Shown here piece after piece: positions 27,881 to 35,600 of a DNA stretch of 64,000 nucleotides. The DNA is from Monarcha castaneiventris obscurior. Lineage: Eukaryota; Chordata; Aves; Passeriformes; Monarchidae. The DNA lies in assembly GCA_026261815.1 (NCBI GenBank), contig JAMPIT010000890.1, positions 11,810,001 through 11,874,000 of the forward strand, read 5' to 3'. Below the pieces are notes generated by a model, which was not told the DNA's origin, ran no database searches, and saw only the letters and a program-made list of their open reading frames with translations. The translations under genes were made by a program, and so were the position numbers. The stretch's first letter is position 1. The number at the start of each line of letters is the position of its first letter.

Positions 27881-28012
27881 TCAGAGCCTGAAGGAGGCCT
27901 CGGAGAAGGGATGCTGCATCTTGAAGCTAGACAAGAAGCACTGGAGGGGCGGGGGCAGGGGGTTGAGGAGGGATGGCGGGAGGCTGGGGAAAAAGAAATC
28001 ATCTCCTCTGAC
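27881..28012 (-). other. Open frame past the CXXC4 donor (retained-intron tail)
   Basis: If the 28012 donor is not used, the reading frame continues for 43 more codons to a stop at 27881, giving a 401-residue protein. Its tail begins [14 protein letters not shown] and replaces the conserved RTPVPSAEAFRWFF ending. The donor GAG|GTCAGA is weaker than consensus, so some retention is possible. No canonical poly(A) hexamer follows soon on this strand. I consider this an intron unless transcripts show otherwise. Confidence 0.3.
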
Positions 28013-29086
28013 CTCTAACGAAGTGCCCGGTTTTTTCTTAAGCTCTTCACATTTCCTAAATTTGCAGATCTGGTGTCCCGTTTTGCGGTTCCTGCAACTG
28101 CTGCAGACTCCACAGTTGATGAGCCGCTTGCAGGGCACGCACACCCCGCAGCGTTTCCGCTTCTTCTTGGCGGGGTTGCCCGCCCCGGCCCCGGCCCCGC
28201 CGCCGGTGCCGCCGGCCCCCCCTCCGCCTCCGCCGCCACCGCCGCCGCCTCCGCCGCCCCCCGCGCCGGCGGCGGCGCCCAGGGCGGAGGCGGGCGAGGC
28301 CGAGGCGTGGCTCTGCGGGCAGTCCGCCAGGTTGGCGATCTGGAAGGCGCTGTCTGTGACGGCGGCCGAGGCCGCGGCGGGGGAGTGCAGGGCCGTCATG
28401 ACGATGACCCCGGGGGGCAGGGAGAGGCCGCCCAGCGCCGGGATGGCCGAGAAGGTGCCGACGCGGTCGGGGAGGTTCATGATCTCGGCTTCGGCGGCGC
28501 CGCACTTGAGCTTGTTCATGCACTCTCCGGCCAGCGGCCGGCAGTGCTCGGGGGCGAGGGTGGAGAGGAAGTTGCCGTTGGCCATGGGCAGGGCGGGCTG
28601 CTCGGCCGGCGGGCAGCCGGGCTTGCCCAGCCGCTGCGAGTCGCTCCGGTGGTGCATGCCGCCCCTGCCGGCGTGCAGCGAGGAGGCGGCGGCGGCGGCC
28701 GCGGAGGCGGCGGCGGCGGCGGAGGAGGAGGAGGAGGAGGGTTTCCTCGCGCCGCCCGCCGCGCCGCCGCCGCCGCCGCTGCCCCAGAGCATGGCGGTGG
28801 CGGCGGCGGCCGTGGCGGTGTCGCAGTTCCAGGGGGACATGCCGATGCGGGCGGCGGCGGCGGCGGCCGCGCTGGGGAAGATGGGGGTGGTGATGCGGGC
28901 GATCTTGGCCGCCTGGGGGAAGGCGCCGCCGTTGGTCTTGTAGAAGGTGGCGAAGGAGCGGTACCTCTCCATCTCCGAGTTGTAATCCACAAGGCTGTTG
29001 AGGGCCCCCTCGGGCAGGTGGCTGTCCTTGGGCAGCCCCGGCGCCTCGGGGTTGGGGCCGCTCTCCACGCACACGTTGGTGTTCAT
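28013..29086 (-). CDS. CXXC4: CXXC4 (IDAX), main coding exon, residues 1-358
   Basis: CXXC4 is a CpG-binding zinc-finger protein. It binds the Dishevelled PDZ domain and so restrains Wnt/beta-catenin signalling, and it recruits TET2 and lowers its level. The exon encodes 358 residues starting [10 protein letters not shown]. Visible parts: a conserved N-terminal region (1-70); Ala runs (73-79, 123-127, 129-134); a Gly run (104-108); Ser 117-122; a second start at Met144 ([11 protein letters not shown]), matching the classic short form; a conserved middle ([19 protein letters not shown], then [12 protein letters not shown]); 15 glycines (276-290); a basic KKKRKR (307-312); and the CXXC finger with eight cysteines at 313, 316, 319, 325, 328, 331, 341 and 346. 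The KTGHQ DNA-contact motif at 335-339 also forms the KTxxxI Dishevelled-binding motif ending at Ile340. The start lies in GCCACCATGA, a near-ideal context. The exon ends in phase 0 at Glu358. The joined protein is 372 residues, close to the mammalian long form. CXXC4 is thought to be the detached CXXC exon of ancestral TET2. Confidence 0.97.
28217..28261 (-). repeat. Poly-glycine codon run in CXXC4
   Basis: Fifteen consecutive Gly codons (residues 276-290), mainly GGC and GGG, just before the basic stretch and CXXC finger. Part of the length difference from mammalian CXXC4 comes from this linker. The run is prone to length change and to assembly error because of its GC content. Confidence 0.9.
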
Positions 29087-29263
29087 GGTGGCCGGGGCAG
29101 GGGGGGCGGCGGGAAGGGACGGGACGGGGGGGCTGGGGGCCGGGGGGAGAGGGACGGGGCGGGGGGGGGGTCGATTAATCCTCCTCCTCCTCCGGACGCA
29201 TCGCCGCGGTCGGTGCTTGGCCGGGCAGCCGTTCCTCCGGCATCCTCACGGGAGCTGCCGCAG
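29087..29263 (-). other. CXXC4 5' UTR segment in the coding exon
   Basis: This leader of 177 bases precedes the start codon. Its upstream edge is set by a strong acceptor on the minus strand, CTTTTTGTGTTTCAG|CTGCGG, with AG at 29264-29265 and a possible branch sequence (AATGAC) upstream. It carries a 22-codon upstream ORF and then a C-rich stretch of about 90 bases before GCCACCATGA. If the acceptor is not used, transcription could start in the CpG-rich DNA just upstream instead. Confidence 0.55.
29175..29243 (-). CDS. Upstream ORF (22 codons) in CXXC4 leader
   Basis: A complete small ORF with start at 29243 and TAA at 29175 ends 88 bases before the CXXC4 start codon. Its peptide begins [15 protein letters not shown] and ends in an acidic run (EEEED). 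The first ATG has A at -3 (GAGGATGC), a fair context; a second in-frame ATG at codon 15 has G at -3. It lies wholly downstream of the predicted acceptor, so both spliced and unspliced leaders would contain it. By analogy with other uORFs it may damp CXXC4 translation; I do not recognise the peptide. Confidence 0.45.
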   Translation of the reverse strand: MPEERLPGQAPTAAMRPEEEED

Positions 29264-29340
29264 CTGAAACACAAAAAGTCATTTCCGAGGGGGTGCGCGC
29301 GCGCGGGGGGCGCTCACGGCCGCCCATGGCCACCCCGGGG

Positions 29341-29409
29341 GAGGGGGAGCACACACGGGGGAGGGGGAGCACACACGGGTGGGGGGCACACACGGGTGGG
29401 GGGCACACG
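29341..29409. repeat. GC-rich minisatellite beside the CXXC4 leader
   Basis: Four tandem units built on GAGGGGGAGCACACACGGGG: two of 20 bases, one of 17 and a partial one of 12, the later units changed to GGGGGGCACACACGGGT. It lies about 80 bases upstream of the predicted acceptor. Runs of guanine make the plus strand a possible G-quadruplex former. Confidence 0.85.
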
Positions 29410-29639
29410 CCGCCCTGCCCGCGGGCAGAGGGCTCCGAGCGCCCGCCCGGCTGCAGCAAGCCCGGTCCCGGGACAAGCTGGGGGTGGGGGACACGACACG
29501 GGGACCGGGAGCTGCCCACCTACCAGCACCGGGAAAAATGAAAAGGCAGGGAAAAAGGGCGGGGGGAAAAATAAATAAAAGGAATTAGGAAAAAAAAAAA
29601 AAAAAGAAAAAAGAGGGAGTGGGGGAGGGAGCCGCCAGC

Positions 29640-30060
29640 TGCCACGGTGTCCTTCTGAGCCCGGCGGTCATTAGCTGCCTGCCGGCACAGCTGGCTCCGC
29701 CGGGCGCTGGTTGCGGCGGCACCGGCTCCCCCGGCCCCCCCCCCCGCTGCCTCCGGGCACGGGGGGGCTGCCTGCGGGCCGCGGGGGGCACGGGGCTAGG
29801 TTTTAAAACAAAAAAAAAATACTTAAGCAATTTCACAGCCTGTGATCCCGGCGCCTGCAGCTGTACTAACGACGGAGTATTTATCCCAGCCTCTCGGGGA
29901 GGATTCCCCGCCACCGCCGCCGGAGGCTGCGCAGGGAGGGCTGGGGACACACGCACCGAGACGGGGACAGCCCCTCTGCGGGCGCCGCGGGGCAGGGGGC
30001 TTCGCCGAGAGACAGCCCGGAAACGCTCGGGAGGGCACGTCGCTGTACCTGCTGAACTAG
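29640..30060. promoter_or_regulatory. CpG-rich block upstream of the CXXC4 coding exon
   Basis: GC-rich sequence with frequent CpG continues the island around the coding exon and then gives way to ordinary composition near 30100. It could hold an alternative start site for a transcript lacking the distal first exon. No TATA box was evident. Confidence 0.45.
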
Positions 30061-30425
30061 AGCTCATCGGGGAAAGATGGCTTTCTGCTTCAGGCTAGGA
30101 AAGTTTAGGAGGGGGCTAAGGACACGGCGTCCGTTTTATCTCCCACCGCCCCCTTTCTCCCCCAGGGAGGTGAAGGGGGGTATTTTAGTTCATGGCAGTG
30201 AGGAAGGTATATTATGGCAGCCTGCGCGAACTAAAGCAAAACATAAGCATAACTTAAAATGCCCTCAGTTTATGAACACTGCCTCTTTGTTTTCCAGATG
30301 CTCTACCTGAATAGTTCAGGTATTTCCAGCATCTTTTCTGATGTAGGGCTATCGATCAGAAACGCTCACTCGTGAGGCACTCGTGGGGCTACGTCTAGTT
30401 TCCAGACTCCGGTATGTTTAGTTCA

Positions 30426-30475
30426 AAATGGTTATCAATTACGGTAATTACGATCATAATTAGATTAATGAACCG
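30426..30475. promoter_or_regulatory. Cluster of TAAT homeodomain cores
   Basis: Within about 50 bases lie CAATTA, GTAATTA, ATAATTAG and GATTAATGA, at least four ATTA/TAAT cores. This density, next to a developmental gene and away from AT-rich simple repeats, suggests a homeodomain-bound element. Inference only. Confidence 0.3.
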
Positions 30476-30635
30476 TTTGCAGCCCAACCTACCGAGTGCA
30501 AAAACTTCGTCTTCTCCCAGCGTCGTGCACTGAAAGCGGGCTTTATGTAAACAAATCCAGATGAAGGGAGCGTAAATCTACAGAAGGAACCTCACCCCCG
30601 GCTGCACTGGGGACTGGCGGGCGTCTTTCCGTCGG

Positions 30636-30660
30636 AAAAAAAAAAAAAAAAAAAAAAAAA
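30636..30660. repeat. 25-base A run
   Basis: An uninterrupted run of 25 adenines on the plus strand in the probable 5' UTR intron. Confidence 0.95.
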
Positions 30661-31080
30661 GACCCCGAGCTCGCAGGAGCCACCTCTGTGTTTCCACGTC
30701 AGGGAAAAACCCAGACTCTCGCTGCCTTCACAGGTCTAGTGGCAATACAAAGGCTGCCCCGGAAAGCTCTAGGCTAAGCGTCGTCTTGTGGAGGGATGCG
30801 AAGGATTTGCATACAGCAAAAGAAAAAAAACCTCTCCCGTTTCCAGAAAGGAAAACCTAGCTGCATGTCCTCGATAACAACTACTCAATAAAACTAGTTT
30901 TGCCAGCCATGTGTACGAAAGCCACGCATCTGGTAAGGAATAAAATGTTAGCGTTCAGCCTTTTATGCCAGAAGTCTCATGCATTTTCTTGCCCTATTCC
31001 CCCCAGCATTAAACTGGCTTCTCTCCACAAAACCTTCCCTCGCTGGCTACCTTTTCTCTCTCCGTGATCCCCTCTCAGGC

Positions 31081-31440
31081 TTTATTGCCACCAGCAGCGA
31101 GAAAATGATGGTGCCCACCAACCGGGTCATTATTGTTTAATCGATGCATCTCCGGAGCATGAAAAGGGTACCCGAGACGCAGTTATTGATTTCCCTCCCC
31201 CTCTAACTATCGCCCTCCTTTCCACGAATGAAATAAATAAATAGAAATTGCTAGCCGGGCTTTGCGATTCCGTCCCTGCTTAAGCTAAATGTGACCGTAC
31301 ATGTTCAATATTGCATGTCTGCTCTGCCAAAGACAGAGAGATCAAAGGTCATATTTAACATTCAGGAGGAGGGGCGGGTGCAGATTAATTAATAAATTAA
31401 TATAGCGACGCCTTTTATTGCCCAAGTCTAGCATTAATCT
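31081..31440. promoter_or_regulatory. Candidate regulatory block near CXXC4 exon 1
   Basis: This stretch lies 240-600 bases inside the probable first intron. It is dense in factor-like motifs: a TCF/LEF site with an adjoining nuclear-receptor half site (31339-31353), paired TTAATTAAT and ATTAAT motifs (31384-31404), and AATCGATGCATC (31140). There are no simple repeats. The look is that of a conserved non-coding element, but alignment would be needed. Confidence 0.3.
31339..31348 (+). promoter_or_regulatory. TCF/LEF consensus site
   Basis: AGATCAAAGG matches the extended TCF/LEF consensus, and the overlapping CAAAGGTCA contains an AGGTCA receptor half site. CXXC4 restrains Wnt signalling, so a TCF site close to its first exon would suit a negative feedback loop. 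A single motif is weak evidence. Confidence 0.3.
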
Positions 31441-31563
31441 ACTTTTACGATCCCAGAGGAGAAGAACAACAGAAAAAAAAGAGCCCCCGACAATCCCACA
31501 AAATTAAAAAAAAAAAAAGAAAACCCACCCCCCTAAAAAACCCCCCCAACTAAAACCCAAAAC

Positions 31564-31620
31564 CACACACACACACACACAAAACCGAAAAACAAAACAA
31601 AACAAAACAAAAAAAAAAAA
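31564..31620. repeat. CA and AAAAC simple repeats
   Basis: A (CA)n run of about 17 bases is followed by an (AAAAC)n run and a 12-base A tract, about 60-110 bases downstream (on the minus strand) of the proposed donor. Confidence 0.9.
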
Positions 31621-31670
31621 ACCCGCGAAGAATAAGGGGGGAAAAGATGAGGGGGGGAAAGCAAACCAGT

Positions 31671-31690
31671 CACTTACCAGGCTCTTTATT
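31671..31690 (-). other. Candidate 5' exon end with strong donor
   Basis: The minus strand reads AATAAAGAGCCTG|GTAAGTGA. The donor matches consensus at +1 to +5 and has G at -1. It would end a non-coding first exon running from an unknown start in the CpG-rich region (31925-32630) to 31678. An AATAAA hexamer sits only seven bases from the exon end. Confidence 0.45.
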
Positions 31691-31908
31691 TGGGGGGGCT
31701 TGACTGTGCAGACGCTACCAGCCTGTCTGCCTTTAATTAGTTGCACATCAGTCCCTAACACAAAGAAGAAGAAGAAGAAAAATATCCAGATGTGCCTTGG
31801 CAGCTCCTCAATTACAACTTTGATACTTGTAAACAAACTGCGAGGGGCGGTGGGGAAGGTGGGGGGGACGGGGGGGATAAATTAAGCCGCCGATCCACTA
31901 AACAAATA

Positions 31909-31917
31909 CCTGTAAGT
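31909..31917 (+). other. Plus-strand donor-like site opposite CXXC4
   Basis: CCT|GTAAGT on the plus strand matches the intronic part of a donor fully, with T instead of G at the last exon base. Pointing away from CXXC4 next to its presumed promoter, it would suit a divergent antisense transcript; an antisense lncRNA is annotated at human CXXC4. No matching acceptor was pinned down. Confidence 0.2.
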
Positions 31918-31924
31918 GGCTTTT

Positions 31925-32630
31925 TTCCCCCCTCTCCCTCTCTCGCTCGTTGCAGAGAAAGGAGGAGGAGGGGGGAGCAGGGGAGGCGGCGGGGGGCGAG
32001 GAAGGAGCAGGCACAGAGGGAGGGCGGGCGGGAGGGAGTGTGCGTGTGTCTGTGTGTGTGTGCGTGTGCGCGGTGGTCTCCTCTGCCGGCGCGCTGCTCG
32101 CCGCCCGTCTCCCGGCGCCCGCCCTCGCACACAGCGCCGGGAGTGCGTGTGCGTGTGGCGGTGCGGGGGAGGGGAGGGCGGGGGCGGGCGGGAGGCGATC
32201 GCCGCCGAGGTGAGGGAGCGCGCCGGGAGGACGCAGGGATGCGGACGCCGCCGCCGGGCGCTGGCGGGGCCGCCGCCGAGCGGCGCGCACGGGCCGCGGC
32301 GCAGCGCGGGGCCGCCCCCCGCCGCGGCCCCCTGCGCTCCCCTCCCGCGGCGGGGGCGCTGCGGCCGCGGCCGCCCGGTGCGGGGCTGCCGGCGGGGCGG
32401 GGCCGCGCCGCGCCGCAGAGGGGAGGAGAGGGGAGGGGAGGGCGCGCCCCCCGCGCTGCGCCCCGGACCCTCCCCGCGGGCGGGGAACTGCCGGCAAACT
32501 TTGTGCCCCGGCAAGTTTGCGGAGGGCAGCGGCGGCACCCCCGGCCGGCCCAGCCCGGCGGGCCCGAGCGGGAGGCCGGTGCCCCGGCCGGCGCACGGGC
32601 ACGCAGCATGGAATTTTTCACGCGCGTTTG
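31925..32630 (-). promoter_or_regulatory. CpG island, likely CXXC4 promoter region
   Basis: About 700 bases of very GC-rich, CpG-dense sequence with several GC boxes lie just upstream of the proposed first exon. A GT/GCGT run occurs at 32039-32072. The long overlapping frames on both strands are composition artefacts. Beyond 32640 the composition falls quickly to AT-rich. The start site is not identified, and bidirectional transcription is possible. Confidence 0.55.
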
Positions 32631-35600
32631 CGTATCTCTAATGACTAGCACCCCCCGCGCACGCTATGATTTTTTTTTTCAGACGCGTGAGGTGCTGCAG
32701 ATACCAGGCATATTTAGGCTGAAGCGTGGATGTTTCCCAAGTGCCGTGGCACTCACTACAAGTGCTCTCCTAACATTTGCCCTTTGCCGGTGCCAGAGCC
32801 CAGGAGCTGCAGGGCACCTGTCCGGGCAGGCCGTGCGTACCCCGCACCTGAAGTGCCAACATTAAAACGCATCTCTTAACGAGCCGCTGGCGTACAGGTA
32901 CTGCATGCAAACGCACTACAGCTCCTTAAAGAATTTCAGCAAACTATTTAAAAAAACCAGCCAAGCCCACCTGCCTTCCCCGGAGTTCTTGCAAGCACAA
33001 AAAAGGGCCTATATTCACTGAATAAATTATGCATCACAAATTCTTCATCCAGCTTCTCTTGGTACCTCCAGAGCGAGTGCTGGTACTTACAGAGCCATTG
33101 CTGCAGCCTGGTGCTGCCAGCGTGGGCACTAAGCAGTTAAGAAATGGATGTTTCTGCAAACAGAATATTTTTAACCATTTGTAAATTACAGAAAAAGAAG
33201 GGAAAATTGTACTGTTTCATTGGTTTTATATGTAAGTAAATGAAGGATTTATGTGCGGACTGAAGTTTTATTTCCTTCTGCTCCAAACTGAATTCAAGCT
33301 CGGGGTGCTCAACACTACAGAATTACCCAAGGGAAAGCACTGCAGGAACCTTCTCCCAGGAGCAGCAAGACGAGGTGGATTTGAGCACAGTGGGGTTTGG
33401 CAAGGACCAGCAGCCTCGTGGCTAATGCTCCATCAAATGAGACTGACTGGTACAGCTGAGGGACAGTTTTGGTCAATCAGGCAGGTCACAGATCTACAAG
33501 AAGTCGTGCCCCTGGCATTTATGTTATGGATTGGTATGCTTTATTTGGAAGCAGTATAGTTTATCTAGCTAATTAGCTGCCTCTAACCATACCCCCAAAC
33601 CTGGATTTACATAATAAAGCATAACCTCCCGACTAACTAGCGTCATCCTTTATGACAGTTCTGCTGCCTTTTTCAAAGTCTTTTCTGTTTTGATACATTT
33701 TAACACAAACTTATGGGGGGGAAAATACAAATGAGGGGAAACGGTGTTTCAGTAATGTCACAAAGTGACAAAAAACAAGAGCTTTTCCTGTTGAGGTTCA
33801 TTCCGTACCACTTTTCTCCCAAATTAGTTGTCAAAAGCCATATGCAATACTCCAAACACTGAGGACGTTTTTCAAACACAGACTTCTCCTGAACTCCAAA
33901 CTTCCTTTAATCACAACCTGTGTCTCACTTAAGCAATCCTTTCCGAGTTAATTTATTACTCTTGAAGGAGTTACATTTTTAATAAGGTAAAAGAGGAAAA
34001 GGGGAAACTCTGATAATCTTTTCTCATGCATAAGGAAGACCATTTCATGTATTTTTTAATTGTCATGTGAATTAAATTGCAGTGCTATATATAACCTTTC
34101 TACTCCAGCCTGGAAAGTTGTACACTTTTTTGGTGTCGGGGAGGAAGTGTGGAATCCAGTTCAATTTCTTTTTTTTTTCCTGAAACCTTTTGTTTAGTAG
34201 AGTTTGGGGGGCTTTTGTGTGGGGTTTGGTTTTGGGTTTGTTTGGGGTTCTTTGTTGGGGGGGGAGGTGGTATTTCTGGTTTTTGGTTTGTTTCTGGATA
34301 CAAATCTGTTTTATCCTGCGTTCTGCCCTGAGCCTGGGAGCTGAGGAGGACTGTTATGCTCAGGAGTCTATCGGTGAGGTAGCTACAACTGTCTCATGAT
34401 GATTACCTTTTCACCATAATCTGTGCTTTGATGGGAGGGACAGACAGTTAAAAATCACAGGATCTGATTTTTGTTCAGAAACCATTCCTATTTCATTTTT
34501 AGCAGGAATGCAGCTAGAGCAGTATGTTGTATCGTGGGAACATGGGAGCTGCCCTGACTTTGTAAATATTGAGGTTGTTCTGAAAGAAAGTTGCAAAAAA
34601 AAAGAAACCAACTGAAACTCACATTCAGTTCTTGTTCATTCTGTTACTGACTCTAGCGTGTATCTACAAAGTTACCACTGTAAACCTACCCAGATCCATC
34701 AAACATTATAAGCACTGCACCAGAAGTACAAAAAGGAGGTGAAGCAAGCCCTTGGGGAATGCAGCAGTTCATCAGACTGCAAGCCGGAGTTTTGGGGTTT
34801 TTTTTCTAATATTATTACTCTTTCCTTTTTTGTGCTCTTTTCCTAAGGCTCCTAAAGCTCATGGGTCCACTGTCGGGGCTAGACTCTGATTCTGTTGCTG
34901 TGTTTCTGTTCCCTTCTGCTGGGGCCAAGAGCTCTAAACGGCACATGCTGCAACTCCGGTTCTCCTCTGGGTGGTCCACGTGGCACACATCCTGAGCAGG
35001 CTAACGTTGGGGTGTGGACCTTCCTTACAGAAAAACTGTGGATGGGGACTGGAAAAGTAGCTGCCTCTGCTCCCCTCACTTTCTCATTAGGAAACCCCCA
35101 ACCTTGAAATGGGAATGGTACGTTTTCATGCAGGATCATGTCCCTTTACCTGCCCCCAGCTCTGTGCCTCACCCCTTGATGAAAATAGAATAGTGGCTCA
35201 GCTGATTTCCACCCTCAAGTAGAAACACATTTCTAGTACAACTTTCTTCTGGCACCAGTCTTGTGGGCACTCTGAATGTACAGTCCTTCCCTTCTCAGAT
35301 GAGGGTAAATTAAAGAAGAGATGCAAAACTTTTCTCAAAATTCCCAAAGCAAATTCTTTTTTACTTCATTGGTGTAACAAACACGTGCAAACACATGGAA
35401 ATGTCTTGTACACCACCCACAGCCATAACAGCACACCTGCACCCCAATTGCCTGCAATCTCTCATAACTCTTTAACCTCGTTTGAGATACAAATTATTTC
35501 ATGGACTCTCTGGGACCTGGGCTCCAACCTAACCTGAAAGTTCTGTCTGCACTGCCATGATACCAAACCCAGCCCCTCAGAGCTGCTGTTCATCTCTGTG

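Larger units (their letters stand above)
10527..28012 (-). other. CXXC4 main intron, 17.5 kb
   Basis: It is bounded by GAG|GTCAGA at the 28013/28012 junction and a T-rich tract with AG at 10527. The acceptor is strong, while the donor departs from consensus at +3 and +6. The contents are mostly unique AT-rich sequence, with a CR1 fragment (15258-15600), an isolated CpG-rich block (17290-17670), a short 18-bp tandem repeat (23241), a CRE (24870) and a 26-base A run (27560). No internal coding exon could be supported. Stretches such as 12540-12900 and 24480-24960 have few simple repeats and may be conserved non-coding sequence, which needs alignment to decide. Confidence 0.85.
27690..29270. promoter_or_regulatory. 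CpG island over the CXXC4 coding exon
   Basis: The whole large coding exon and the first few hundred bases of its downstream intron are very GC-rich with abundant CpG. Part of this comes from GGC and GCG codons for the glycine and alanine runs, but the richness continues outside them (27700-27880 and the leader). Such islands are commonly unmethylated and bound by CXXC-domain proteins. Boundaries are judged by eye. Confidence 0.75.
29264..31677 (-). other. Probable intron in CXXC4 5' UTR
   Basis: A consensus-grade donor on the minus strand, CTG|GTAAGTGA, with GT at 31677-31676, pairs with the acceptor ending at 29264 to define an intron of 2,414 bases. It includes a short GC-rich minisatellite, more CpG-rich sequence (29640-30060), a cluster of homeodomain core motifs (30426-30475), a 25-base A run and a candidate regulatory block (31081-31440). 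Both splice sites were judged by eye; no transcript evidence was available. Confidence 0.45.

Noticed and set aside
28056..29072. Long frames on both strands over the CXXC4 coding exon (338, 340 and 501 codons)
   Set aside because: Arg-, Pro- or Gly-rich shadow frames of a very GC-rich exon with few stops. Only the frame with the CXXC finger has recognisable domains.
31792..32865. 357-codon plus-strand frame and overlapping minus-strand frames at the upstream CpG island
   Set aside because: Low-complexity Arg/Gly/Pro content and equally long frames on both strands show a composition effect. No known domain.
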